Shown here: positions 46,211 to 58,075 of the stretch, one piece after another | Position numbering within the stretch: the first letter of the stretch is position 1 | How the letters are laid out: every line of letters starts with the position of its first letter | NCBI RefSeq assembly: GCF_032854445.1 | Contig: NC_088301.1 | Span: 18,363,223 to 18,427,222, forward strand | Origin: Liolophura sinensis | Taxonomy: Eukaryota > Mollusca > Polyplacophora > Chitonida > Chitonidae | Direction of reading: 5' to 3' | Length of the DNA stretch: 64,000 nt | Position numbers and translations under genes: made by a program | Notes under the pieces: model-generated | Databases searched by the model: none | Told to the model about the DNA's origin: nothing | The model's input: the letters and a program-made list of their open reading frames with translations, nothing else

Positions 46211-48900
46211 CGTTGAAAACTTTTTCCACCGTTTTGGTGTGAGTTTGTGTACATTCTGGGCAAGCTTGTTAGTAACTAGCCAAATGTCGGTGGTTTATCT
46301 CGGTTTCCGGATTAACAGACTGACAGCATGACGGACTAACAGGCTGACCGAATGAATTACAAACAAACTGACGGAATGGTTCACTGACGGACTGACAGAT
46401 CATGAGTAAACCTGCAGTCTCATTCTGTGCCAGTAAAGCTTTCAAATTAGTATGTTGTAATCCCTTACCGAGATGTTGTGTGATGTGAACACAAAGTTTT
46501 TCAGATACATGTAGACACTCACACATTTGATTTATTTTTCCGATTGGTGTTTATAGCCGTCACACTTAAATGGACTGGAAAGATGCTGTGTCCCCTCTGC
46601 CAGTCTACAGTTTAACATGTTCACTTAAACGGAGCTCTGGTATTATGCACTGTGTTTTTAAAAAAAGTTTTAGGGCGTTTTCGTTTGGTGGATTACGCAT
46701 CGCTATAGAGTATTTTCAGTGTTTGATGGCGGTTATCCTGATGAGGTGGATAAAGCCAGGCACAGCTCTGATGAAAACTATCTCGATTTATTCAGTAAGG
46801 GGCTGATTTTAAACGTCTTTTATTCATCAAAGGCCTGTGGCAGTGCACGCCGTAATAATAGTTTCGTCCTGTTTTTTGTGCAATGAAAATATTCTCCTAT
46901 AAGACATACTGTATGATATCCCACAAAAGGTTACATTCACGGAGATCTTCTGTAAGCGCGCATATGGGATTTAGAGCAATTTGCCCTTGCCACAGTCGTG
47001 TGATTAGAACGTCTATCACGGCAGATACGGCTGCAAATCGTGACTCGAGTCGTGCGTAAAACTTCCTCGTTTGATTGTCATTCAGCACAAAGAGGACTGG
47101 CCAAGTACACTGCGCGTTACCACCAACAAGATTTGTCTGAATGGCAAGTGACATGATTTATACAGCAACGTTGCTGGTTACTTCTGTAACGAATCCAGTA
47201 ACACTAGAAATAAACACCACCCAAATCTGAGTTCAGGGTTAGTTGTGTTTTAATCAAAGTAGTGGTGAATTTACAACTGGTGATAAAAATGACAACACCA
47301 GAGGGCCCCGTTCAAACAATGTATTAATGTACAATGACACATGTGCACATGATACCAAATGCATTAGCACTGGTTTACATCAATGCATACAAAAACAATA
47401 CAAGAATGCATACAATACCTGATATTGGATTAGTGTTTTACGCCATATTCAGTAATATTTCACTTATACAACGGCGGTCAGCATTATTGTTGGAGGAAAC
47501 CCAGCAGACCACGGTGAAAACCCACGACCATTCGCAAGTTGCTGTCAGACCTTCCTATATATCACACAAACAATAAACAACACATTATACACCAAAACAA
47601 TTATATGAATACATAAACATACACCATCTTATCACAAAACGCGTTAAGAACTTTATAGCGAGATTTGAATTCAGTTTTCCTGATGGTTCTGTTACAAGGA
47701 AAAGTAATTATTAATCTTTAGTCCTGAATACAAACATTGCATTTGCATCCAATACCTCTTTTCTCGAGGTTAGGGGCGGGGCACTTACAGTGTCCATGTT
47801 TATTACATCAAGATGTTCCTTTTATGACAGAATGACTGAAATGTCTGTATTTTTATTCGACCTCAGAATTATCCATGGAATACGAGTTTTAAATCTAAAT
47901 TTGATGGCATGCCTTCTATATCGAATATCTTCCATGAATCATTGGGAAGCGACGGCCGCTTCCCTGTTACCAGCTTTATTTGCTATTTTTACATCGTGTA
48001 TTTCATATTCTTTCGCTAAATGATGTTTTGAAAATTGCAATTATCTATCTATAACACGACGCCCTGTTCTATCTATGAGAGATGTACGAATGTCGGACTA
48101 AATTTGATATAAGTTATGTACACGAACAGTTAGAGTAAAACCCCAGTTCTCAGGTAAACTGAAAAAGGGACGTATTTCACCGGTTTCTCGGCAAGGTACA
48201 TGTAACAAACATCATGAAGGCATACTGTGGAAACAATACATGTGCTCTACCGTTTTGGACATCAGGATAACATGTATAAAGGAATCCACTGTAAAACAGT
48301 ACTGGTTATAATTTTGTTGAAAATGGATGAAAAGGCCCAAAATCGTACTTTGCCTCTAACTTTTCTAGGAAAAGCCAGGTAGATACCGAACTGAAGTTCA
48401 GGATGTCATAACGTTTTGAAAACAAAAAACAATAAGAAAAAGCCGAATGTGGACATTTTTGTACCATCGTTTCTTCCCCGGGTGATGGTATGAAATCATC
48501 GCCCGCTTCAATATACTCATTTGACCAAAGCAATGTATTGTGGTCTTTATTTTCTGTTTCCGCTACTGGTGCTTGCCCAAAATTTTGTAGCGGGCTAACA
48601 GACTTACGGATTGACGGAATGACGGACTAACAGACTGAAGAAAAGACGGACTGACGAAATGACGGACTAACGAACTGACGGAATGGTGTACAGACGGATT
48701 GACATACTAGGTGTAAAGCTGCGGTCCCCTTCAATACTGGGATGTTGATCTATAACAGAGTAAAACGAAACCATTATGTTGCTGCCAAAATAAGGTAAAC
48801 ACAGACATTCTATGTAAAACCTATTCTATTCATAAAACAGGTTTATTCACCCCCATAGGACAGATGGCATATACTATTGTCTTTTTCTTTCAGCGAGTCG
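46211..48900. other. spacer with 'gacggactaacagactgac'-type short repeats
   Basis: No gene recognised. Near 46310-46400 and 48595-48710 there are irregular runs of 'tgacggaatgacggactaac'-like sequence. The rest is ordinary AT-rich sequence. Confidence 0.5.
47424..47560 (-). mobile_element. SINE, 3' part
   Basis: On the plus strand: 'gtgttttacgccatattcag', 'taatatttcacttatacaac', 'tcagcattattgttggagga', 'acccacgaccattcgcaagt'. Minus orientation, head missing. Confidence 0.85.
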
Positions 48901-50317
48901 CCTATATTCAGTTGGCTGTAAATCAGTCATACTCGCTAACAAACATTGCTTTTAGTCAGTGATACGTTACAACACAAGCTCCACACATTGATATGTCAAA
49001 ATTTCATATCCTTACAAAGAAAATGAAGTTAGAACATTTTTTCTTATTCCTAATGTTAAACTACACAAATACAGTTGAGGTACATAGAACATGGATGACG
49101 TTATAATTATTCAAAACCCAGTGGCATGCTGGGGGAATTGGCGAAGTCCAGGATGTCTTGCGGGGAAGTGACACTGGTTACCTAATTTCCTATCAACTTC
49201 ACTCTAAGCCATGTTTCGGACACTGCCATATTTGAAATTATTTACAGGTTTTTTACATCAAACGGCAGAAGGATTTTAGAGTTGTATGTCAGGAAATTCT
49301 GTAATAAAAGACAATGTAGTAGATTCGAGGAGACAGCAGAGGAGTCTGGATGTGTTACTGGATGCAGTTTGTCCTAACCTCATTGTGGTGCACCTATTGT
49401 AAAACAAATTACTCTCAATCCGATTTTTTGTCATCTAATTTCTGGTGGTATAATGACTGGAGAACAACGTCACAAAATGAACAGAACCTGAAGTGGTAAA
49501 TGTCACGATTAATAATCTGAGATGGCTCACTGCTGAATAACTGTAACTTTTCTTTCCATTATCTGACAGATGCTATTTGAATGTAAGCCAATCTGATGTT
49601 TGTACACAACCCCATTTCAAACGAGTCTCCATAAGTAATAATAACAAGACCTATTTTCAGACCTGCTATCCAAATCCTAGACAAGTTTATGAATAAACTA
49701 ACCATTAAATAAGTACATTTTCCAGTAGACATGTCATATACCTTTTTAGCGAGACCATAACGTCTTTGTGCTAATATGGGTGGCAGTTCAGGTTAAACAC
49801 TAAAACCGCATTCCCGTCTTAGTTTTCTAGCACTTTGGTGAATTTCACATCCTTTTGCACACAAGAAGATTGAATTCGTGATTATGTTGGCTATAAGTGT
49901 TGTGAAATATCAAGAATGTCGAACGTACATGTAATACTCGGGGAGGAATTATCGACAGTGTTGGCCTGAAATGTCACAAGACATAAAAACCATTGACTCA
50001 CTATGCGTGCATGAGTCACAATCAGTGGTGATTTTGCCAGATTTCTGATCGTCCTAACCCATAACAAAAGTCCATCCGTTTCAACCAATCGATTTACAGA
50101 GCTGCCGTGCTTTCACCCGACCGACGCTTTGTGCGACTTCCGCATGTGTTTATAAGTGATCTTGAGGCACACATATAGAAGGATTGTATACACACAATTG
50201 ATATAAAAATAAATCCTTGAAAGCGTCTGTCAACCTACGTTTGTTGTATGTCATTCTATACATATAGTCTACTTCTTTTAGAGAGTGTAAAATCAGTCAA
50301 GCACCCTACCAAAATTG
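48900..50317. repeat. partial third copy of the duplicated unit, signal-peptide exon absent
   Basis: Blocks match unit 1 and unit 3, e.g. 'acgattaataatctgagatg' at 49505 versus 43497 and 54003, and 'aggcac(a/c)cacatagaag(g/a)att' at 50166 versus 44502. The place where the signal-peptide exon should be (about 49750-50110) does not contain it. Confidence 0.7.
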
Positions 50318-51660
50318 CCTTTAGTCTGTCTCACGTAACAACGTAAGATCTACACATTGATACGTTTTACGTCCATATAAAGCAAAGAAATTGCAGTTCA
50401 ACATGTTTTGAAGGAGGGTAACACCAGTTACCTTAACTGCTGTTGAATTTACTGTAAACTATGCTTTTGACACTGCTGCGCTTGAAACGTTTTAGTATAA
50501 TATAACCTTAATAAGTGAATATTACTTTATCTCTTGTAATATATGATCGGCAGAGTGGTTTTATAGAAAAAGTATTCTAACCGCAATTTTTTTGTAGTAA
50601 TATGGATGTCCAACTGATGTTACAGACAGCTGAATATAGGCCGCTCTCTAAAAGAAATAATCTATAGTGTCTGCCTCAGCCAGGTGTGATATCCGAGATG
50701 CGTGTCTGCTCTGCACTGGCAATTTTCTTTTAACTAACAACGAAGTTACGTTACCGTGTTACAAAAATTTTAGCACAATGAAACCTTCTGCTTTGTAATA
50801 ATGCAACGACGCTTCTGTGAGTTCAGCACTTCTTGCAGACGGCCGTAATATGAGATAAACAATATTGACAGTTTAGGCCTACACTAATAAATGCAGTAAT
50901 AAATCTGCATGTTATCAAGACGCATAAGGAGCACGTATACGTTTACCTGTTCACTGATGGGGAGCTTATATAGTTCATTGTTAGTAAAGAGTAGGGGCCT
51001 ACGCCGATTCGATGGTCTGACACCCGGACATAGCTGCACACAAATCTGAGATCTTTTTAATGGTTCTCAGCTTTTCACCTTCGGAAACACAGATCTGTAA
51101 TCTTCAATATACTCACACGAGACTCAGTGTCTCGAGTGTGACTGTACAAACAAGCTACAAACAAGCTGTCCTTATTCCTGTAGTGATTCTGACCTCATTT
51201 TACCTAGTTGTTTGTTATAGAAAGACTGTAGCATTGAAAGCAAACCAAAGTTTGCTATTCGCCATTTTCGCTACGATTGAGGCCACCGCACTCGGTATCG
51301 TCCGGAAAGAGATAAACTCATGGAAAGTTTGGAATGAAACCATAAACACTTCACCATTGAAAGGTTGATGGGTAATCCATTTGAGAGTTTTAAAGTTAGG
51401 GGTGTTTTTTTTAAGAAAGAACGGATGGAACTATAACCATCTGATTTTAAAATAGAACATTTTAGAAAATGATGATTTTCAGAAGTGGTGATTAAAAATG
51501 GCGGTTTAAGAAATTCGTATGTGTCCGTTATAATTGCGACTACTACTTGTTCATTGCGACTTCATGGTCTCTATTATTCCTACATAAGAAGGTGACTTAA
51601 ACTCAGAATTACAGAAGATCAGCGCTCGGCTTCCCTCGCATGTCCGTTTGCCCAGTCGAG
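50318..51660. repeat. segmental duplication block (copy 2 of 44636-46210)
   Basis: Colinear match to the flank of the F5/8-C gene. After 51660 the sequence switches to match about 40740-41280, the region next to EGF exon 2, so 51660 marks a junction between adjacent duplicated units. Confidence 0.8.
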
Positions 51661-52155
51661 GCACGTGCTGTGTTCAAGTGCACATATAACCACTAAAACT
51701 ACTTGTATTCATTTCGCGATACTAAGCTTAAATAATGAGGCTTTACGATGAAAAATTTCACGATTACAATGTACACCTCATACATCCTTTACAAAACATC
51801 ACATGATGCTTTTAAAATGTTGACAAAGCTTACAGTATTTCAAAAATTTATAAGTAACATCTTACTGACGGATCAATGCTGCTGGCGGGAGTAGAAGTTT
51901 GACTTTGTTAAGAAAAAATCTCAAACACACTTGAGATTACTTCTAATACATTTAAATGCATAATGTTGCTTTTTTATCTTTACTAAGTTACTAACATGTA
52001 CGCATACCGGCGAGGAAACTTTTCCGAATAAAATGTTATTTGTTTTTGGGACTATTCCTGACGATTGTTTAATAACTACTGTTGAACATTTGGTGATATA
52101 GAGATCATCAAATGGACGATTTAGGGATTTCGATTAACATTTACGTGTTACTTAC

Positions 52156-52237
52156 GCCTGGAGCAAGTAGGACAATCTCAACCAAGAGTACAGTTTCCGG
52201 AACATAATCCAGTTTTGTAATTACACGGACTCAAGAA
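52156..52237 (-). pseudogene. broken duplicate of the EGF-like exon 2
   Basis: Matches 41278-41382, with donor 'gtaagt' kept and 'ttatgttccggaaactgtac' identical. A deletion of about 23 bp removes two cysteines and shifts the frame to an early TAA, and the conserved Trp codon is TGA. It cannot encode the module. Confidence 0.85.
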
Positions 52238-52631
52238 CTCAAATTCAGAGGGAACCAGAATCAACGTTTAGCGTACAGGAACTTCGGGCTAGCTTTGGTA
52301 AATTATAACCGTACATTTAATGTTTTAATTTGATGTTTAGTTTTGGGGCAAAAATCGTGGACATATTTATGTATGGAAAAAACTACCAAGATTTTTAATT
52401 CAAGAAATATAAAAACATACAGGAGAAAGCTTACCACAAAAAAGGCTTACGTTAGCCCAGACAATAGTGAGATGTCTACAAATATTTTCATTTTTATGAG
52501 TAAACTTCCATTTTTGCCCAAATATAAACACCTAAACCTAAAATCGTTTTCGTTCCTGTTACCATATGTTGAGAAATAAATAATAATACAAAGTAAAAAA
52601 TGTATTCTTTATAATCACGTTAAGTCTTTTA

Positions 52632-52912
52632 TAATTTTATTTATCTATTTTTTTGTTTATTTATTTATTTATCTATTTATTTATCTCATTTTACACCATA
52701 CTCTTGAACATTTTAGTTATACAAAGACGGCCAGCATTATGATGAGGGAAAACCCCGGAAATCACGACAAATCGCAAGTTGATGGAAAACATTAACACGT
52801 ACGGCCAGAGAGGAAGCCAGCATGAGCTGGAGTTGAACTTGACCGCATCGGTAAGAGGCCTCTGCGTCATTACGCCCTGCTGGCATGGTAAGCACCTCGG
52901 CCACAGGGGCCG
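52632..52912 (-). mobile_element. SINE, full length with long AAAT-type tail
   Basis: On the plus strand: a long 'tttatttatttatctattta' tract, 'acaccatactcttgaaca', 'ggccagcattatgatgaggg', 'gtacggccagagaggaagcc', 'agcatgagctggagttgaac' and 'gcctctgcgtcattacgccc', ending 'ccacaggggccgc'. Orthologous in position to the SINE at 41878-42230. Confidence 0.88.
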
Positions 52913-53652
52913 CAGGTTATGTTTTAGAGCGGATATGTAATGAAGTCGTATGGAATCCATTTGTATCGTATCGAATCCAAGATATTATAATTGACGGTTT
53001 TCAACCGTTCCTCACTGAACTACTGATATTGGAGTTTACAGTGGGAAAGGTGAATGTCCCTGTAGCCAGCAGGCAAGAGAGGACTCACATGTTACAGCAA
53101 CCCGGAATGTATCTCAATCATAACATGGCTATGACTCAAAGAAACTTTTAGTCACTTCGATACTGTTAAAGGCTGCTGATTGATCACTGGTGATTTCCCG
53201 TATACATGATAAGTTATAGAATGCATTTTATATCTTTTCTACATCTTTTCTTGATTAAAGAAACAGTGGTGTATTCACACGGGAAATGGTTTCTATTTCC
53301 CTGTAGTAGACTGGTGTTTTAGCATGTCGGTAAATGTACTGGAAAATTTAACCACTTCTTTAACATAACCTTAAGTAGTAACAGTTGACGTTAACATAGA
53401 CGACTGCACAGTTCGTCAAACACATAAGTTGTCCGATATCACACAATATCGGTTGTAGCACGGATTCTCGCATCACACACTCTCTTACTGGACCATTTTA
53501 AACTGTGTATAATATCTTTATATGTATGATAAATATCTTTCTATAGTCTATGACAGTACTGTAAACACTGTACAAAGACAAATAGAGTAAATGAACAAAA
53601 ATTACTGTATACAAATACTTATCATAGAATGTTGTTGATCATAAATATATGT

Positions 53653-53885
53653 ATGCTTGGGGTTTTACTTCGTATTAAGCAATTCTTCAAGCATATCAGG
53701 ACGAGGAGTCATTGGGTGTATCTAGATATACTGTGATTTCTTGTGGCACGGCGTGTCCATCGGGCCGAAATACTGCCGCCACTGACGTAACACGCCTAAG
53801 ACAGCAAACATGACACCTTATCCAGCCACATTATGTTGACACTGGACCAACCAGTCCCGTTTCCATGCTCTAACCTGGAAAGTCT
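53653..53885 (+). mobile_element. second SINE-like repeat family, diverged copy
   Basis: 'cttggggttttacttcgtat' then 'taagcaattcttcaagcata', 'ggacgaggagtcattgggtg', 'gacactggaccaaccagtcc'. No such copy is seen at the matching place of unit 1, so it probably inserted after the duplication. Confidence 0.7.
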
Positions 53886-54672
53886 TTGCCTCTCTTTGAT
53901 GTTATACATACTGTGTTTATCTTTCGGTTTGTAAACTATGGCTTATGTTCTATAACTTGTTATTACAAATCATGTTCATTTTAAGAGAACTGTTCATCAT
54001 CCAGATGAATAATCTGAGATGATACTTTGGTAAATAAATGTTCCTACATTCCCCATCATCCTAACAGATATCTTATTTTAATGTGAGCAAATGTGGTATT
54101 TGTACACGACTCGGTTGAAGACTCCTATTGCGGACATGTTAACCCATTAGGCTGATGTATACATGAATCTAAAGCTGCACGGAAACATTAAATTATATCA
54201 TGGTGTCGTCAGACCTAATGTCTTAATGTCTCATGTCCAGTGTCTTCGTGTGTGGTGTCTTCCACAATGTAAATGTATCGGCACCGTCAAGTTGAGAAAC
54301 AGAATGTTAAAGGTGACGTTTTACCCGTAACAAACACATCAGACAACAAACTAGATGCATTTTAGAACTGTATCGGGGAGTTTTACGAAATTGGGGTATA
54401 AGTCAGTAACTTGCCCCTCTTCAAGCAAACACAAATGAAGTAAGTGGACAAAAATATGTCCTTTACAAGCCTGAAGATGGGGGAAGGAGGAAAGAGATAG
54501 TCACATTTACTTTCTTTTCTGTCAACAGTATGGCTATACTGGTTTTAAACTTTAATCGTGACACTTCCCTAATCATGAGACAAGCCTTACGTATGACGCT
54601 TGTCTGGTGTGCACTTTGCACTGTAACAAGTGTTGAACAAATACATATTCACTCAGCAAGTACTGTACTTAC

Positions 54673-54733
54673 CAACTGTTATTCCCGTCATAAAGAGAAG
54701 CACTCCTCTGATCTGTTTCCTGTGATCCGCCAT
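54673..54733 (-). CDS. duplicate signal-peptide first exon, intact
   Basis: ATG at 54733-54731, donor 'cagttg|gtaagt', 61 bp, phase 1. It encodes 20 residues beginning 'MADHRKQIRGVLLFMTGITV', same length and pattern as the exon at 44186. Its own EGF exon (52156) is broken and no F5/8-C exons follow within its unit, but a transcript starting here could splice in frame to the good exon at 41382. It would then be an alternative promoter and leader for the same gene. Otherwise it is a remnant. Confidence 0.6.
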
Positions 54734-54760
54734 GTCGAAGGGCAATCTCTGTTCAGATCT

Positions 54761-54785
54761 GTTTATATCAAGGTTATATAAAAAT
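54761..54785 (-). promoter_or_regulatory. candidate TATA box of the duplicate first exon
   Basis: On the minus strand 'tttttatataacc' lies about 45 bp before the ATG, and 'gatataaac' is closer. A start site about 25-30 bp downstream would leave a short leader. The matching place upstream of the 44246 ATG lacks a clear TATA. Confidence 0.3.
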
Positions 54786-55391
54786 ACTTTAGTTTTATCC
54801 TCATGTAATTTGCCACACAGAAGGAATTCTCAAAAGATATGACTTTCTAGAAGTTAAATCTGTACAGTTGTAAAGCTCTTTCCACATCCACTGAACATAT
54901 TCACTGAGGTGTCTGAACGATGGCCACAGCTTCTTCTCAAAAGTACTTGCCACATATGAGCTAAAGGAGATGTCAGACGACACGCCGTCACAGTTTAGCG
55001 GGTAAACCGGTGTCATCAGCGTATACGTAAGGAAGTCTTTGTAGAGCATTTGCAGTCGTTCTCTTAGGGTAAGCTGTACACCTGTAGTTACTGGATAGGC
55101 AAACTCGTGAGCATAAAGCTGGCAATTTTGTTTTCAGTATTATGCATGCCTTTGTTGCCTTAAAACCGCCACTCAAAGGCGAACTTGAGTCTTCCACTAA
55201 GGAGAATAGCATATACATAAATGACATGAAAATAACAAAGTCATATGCCTGTCAACTTACATTTATTGATTGTGTTTCTGTCTGAATTATCTGTGCGATG
55301 CCCCTTATGTGTGACATAACCATGGTAACAAAAGTTCTATGAAATGTTATGCATGGTAATAATGCATTCCACCTTCTGTTAATTCAGCACC

Positions 55392-55650
55392 TGGGGCCTG
55401 CATGGTTCAGTTGGTTACTGCGCCAGCGCAGTGTAATGACCTAGGAGCTTCTCGCCAATGCGGTCGCTGCGAGTTCAAATCCAGCCCATCCTGGCTTTCT
55501 CTCCTGCCGTAAGTAAGAAGATCTGGCAGCAACCTGCGGAAGGTCGTGGGTTTTCGCCCGGCTCTGCCTGCTTTAATTATGCTGGCCGCCGTCGTATAAG
55601 TGAATTATTCTTCAGTACGGCGTAAAACACCCGTCAAATAAAAAATAAAA
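55392..55650 (+). mobile_element. SINE, full length
   Basis: Best complete copy: 'ggggcctgcatggttcagtt' (A-box-like), 'gcgcagtgtaatgacctagg', B-box-like 'gagttcaaatcc', 'ctggctttctctcctgccgt', 'gcaacctgcggaaggtcgtg', 'gctggccgccgtcgtataag' and 'gtacggcgtaaaacaccc', with an A-rich tail. It interrupts the 5' flank of the duplicated unit after 'gttaattcagcac'. Confidence 0.93.
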
Positions 55651-55914
55651 GATTGAAATACATTAAATATGTTAAAATACATTGCTTAGCTTAAACTAGC
55701 TCATTGAGGTAATTAATATGTGTTAAAGCAGATGAAATATGCCTGTCTTCTAAAACGTTTAATGACGGTTGTCCAAAATCGGGTATTAATTCCTCCAACG
55801 GATTAGGATAAAAATGTCCTTAACATAATTGTAACTGAATTCTACTTTAAAGCCAAAGGGCCTTTATATCGGCTTTGGATAGGGGGTTTGTAGATTTCCC
55901 TGCTCTCACAGATT
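55651..55914. other. short non-coding spacer
   Basis: AT-rich, nothing recognised. Confidence 0.4.
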
Positions 55915-56935
55915 GTGTGGTCTTGGTAACTACAAACCGTCGTCTACCATTGTGTGATCTTCGTGACTACAAACCGCCGTCTACCATGGCTTTGTTTTCG
56001 TGACTACAAACCTTCGTCTACCATCGTGTGGTCTTGGTGATTATAAACCTTCGTCTACCATCGTGTGGTCTCGTGATTATAAACCGTCATCTACCATCGT
56101 GTGGTCTTGGTGACTATAAACCTTCGTCTCGTGATTATAAACCGTCATCTACCATCGTGTGGTCTTGGTAATTATAAACCTTCGTCTACCATCGTGTGGT
56201 CTCGTGAATATAAACCGTCGTCTACCATCGTGTGGTCTTGGTGACGACAAACCTTCGTCTACCATCGTGTGGTCTTGGTGATTATAAACCTTCGTCTACC
56301 ATCGTGTGGTCTCGTGATTATAAACCGTCATCTACCATCGTGTGGTCTTGGTGACAATAAACGGTTGTCTACCATCGTGTGGTCTTGGTGATTATAAACC
56401 TTCGTCTACCATCGTGTGGTCTCGTGACTATAAACCATCGTCTACCGTCGTGTGGTCTTGGTGACGACAAACCTTCGTCTACCATCGTGTAGTCTCGTGA
56501 CTATAAACCGTCATTTACTATCGTGTGGCCTTGGTGATTATAAACCATCGTCTACCATCGTGTGGTCTCGTGACTATAAACCGTCGTCTACCATGGTGTG
56601 GTCTTCGTGACTATAAACTGTCATCTACCATCGTGTGGTCCTGGTGATTATAAACCTTCGTCTACCATCGTGTGGTCTCGTGACGATAAACCGTCGTCTA
56701 CCATCGTGTGGTCTTGGTGACAATAAACCGTCGTCTACCATCGTGTGGTCTTGGTGATTATAAACCTTCGTCTACCATCGTGTGGTCTCGTGACTATAAA
56801 CCATCGTCTACCGTCGTGTGGTCTTGGTGACGACAAACCTTCGTGTACCATCGTGTAGTCTCGTGACTATAAACCGTCATTTACTATCGTGTGGACTATA
56901 AACCGTCGTCTACCATCATTTGATCTTCGTTACTA
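55915..56935. repeat. 36/37-bp minisatellite with higher-order repeats, about 28 copies
   Basis: Two unit types alternate: 'gtggtcttggtgattataaa' plus 'ccttcgtctaccatcgt' (37 bp) and 'gtggtctcgtgactataaac' plus 'cgtcgtctaccatcgt' (36 bp). A block of several units starting at 56381 recurs from 56747 (offset 366) with the same rare variants ('accgtcgtgtggtc', 'gtgtagtctcgtg', 'gtcatttactatcg'), so whole groups of units were duplicated together. Confidence 0.93.
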
Positions 56936-57239
56936 TAAAAGTAGTTATACAGTCTGTCCAGATCGTTCCAGCAGGATTTAAGGAAAGAAAAAATATACTA
57001 GTAACGTAATGAAAAAACAAAAACGGGTGGTCATCTCAGATACTTCATGCGTGTCGGGGAGAAGGCCTAGTAGTATATAAGCGAATATGGGCGAATATAT
57101 TTCGACAGATGGAACTCGAATTATGCGTGTGTGTTTGATAATTGGGGAAGAACCGATGCGACGTAAACACTTGCCGTGGTATATTTATAATCCAGTCCGC
57201 CTCGGGATATGTCTCCCTTCTCAGCGACCGAGGACCGGC

Positions 57240-57540
57240 CACGATAGCACGTTTGGTTGAGCGTCCGCTTTGGGAACGGTAAATCCAGAGTCAATCCTGA
57301 GTCGACCTAAGACTTTAAAAGAGGAGCATGTAGCTTTCTCGCTTGGCGTTCAGCATTAAGGGGATAGTACAGCGACTGATCACCCGTATCAGTATAATGG
57401 CTCGGATGGGGCAGTGAAGCAGCACTAGATAAAAGAGCGGTGGAAATCCGTCCGGCAACAAGGAGGCACAATACACGTGCATTACACCCTATGGACTCCT
57501 TCGTCGCCATATGACTGAACAATTGTTAAGTACGACTCCG
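57240..57540 (-). mobile_element. second SINE-like repeat family, full copy
   Basis: On the minus strand it runs 'gtcgtacttaacaattgttc', 'agtcatatggcgacgaagga', 'gtgctgcttcactgcccca', 'attatactgatacgggtgat', 'gaacgccaagcgagaaagct', 'taggtcgactcaggattgac', 'taccgttcccaaagcggacg'. It abuts the second copy of the 445-bp segment. Confidence 0.9.
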
Positions 57541-57576
57541 CGACCGGCTGAGACGACCTATACATCCTATTATATG

Positions 57577-58033
57577 GACACAGACCCCTATTACAACTTC
57601 CGTTTTTCGGTTTGAAAACGATTGTAGTTCAGAGAATTTTAGGGTATAAAGTCTTTTTTTTTGCTCCCAGGCGTCCATTTTTGGTGTACAGGTGCAAGCT
57701 TGGTATTAAAACTCTGGAAATTGTCTTCTTTAACTTTGAGGAGGTATGAGCTTTATTGATGACAGTTTTAAATTCTGGGTGAGAGGACACAAGGTGTAAG
57801 GTAGTGATGAGGCTGTGAATTACGTCCCCTTGGCGTTGTTAGGCATGCCTCCCAGCTGCCGACATTGAAAGGTTCAGATGTTGACGGTCAACCTATGTCA
57901 AGACTTTTATGGCTTGTTTCTCACAGGCTGGGTCAGGTGTGCACCAAAGTTTATTGCCCACGGAATGTATGGGACTGAGCTACGGCTGTAGACGTTAACA
58001 TTGTCGCTTATGGAAAATTAATGGGGGTCTGAG
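57577..58033 (+). repeat. 445-bp dispersed segment, copy 2
   Basis: Same order and orientation as 2392-2836, e.g. 'ggacacagacccctattaca', 'gtgagaggacacaagg', 'cgtccccttggcgttgttag', 'gacggtcaacctatgtcaag', 'acgttaacattgtcgcttat'. Weak similarity may continue to about 58075. No gene or splice structure follows. Confidence 0.88.
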
Positions 58034-58075
58034 GCCATATAGCGGCGGGGGAAGCAGTGGTGGGTCACGGTTGTC

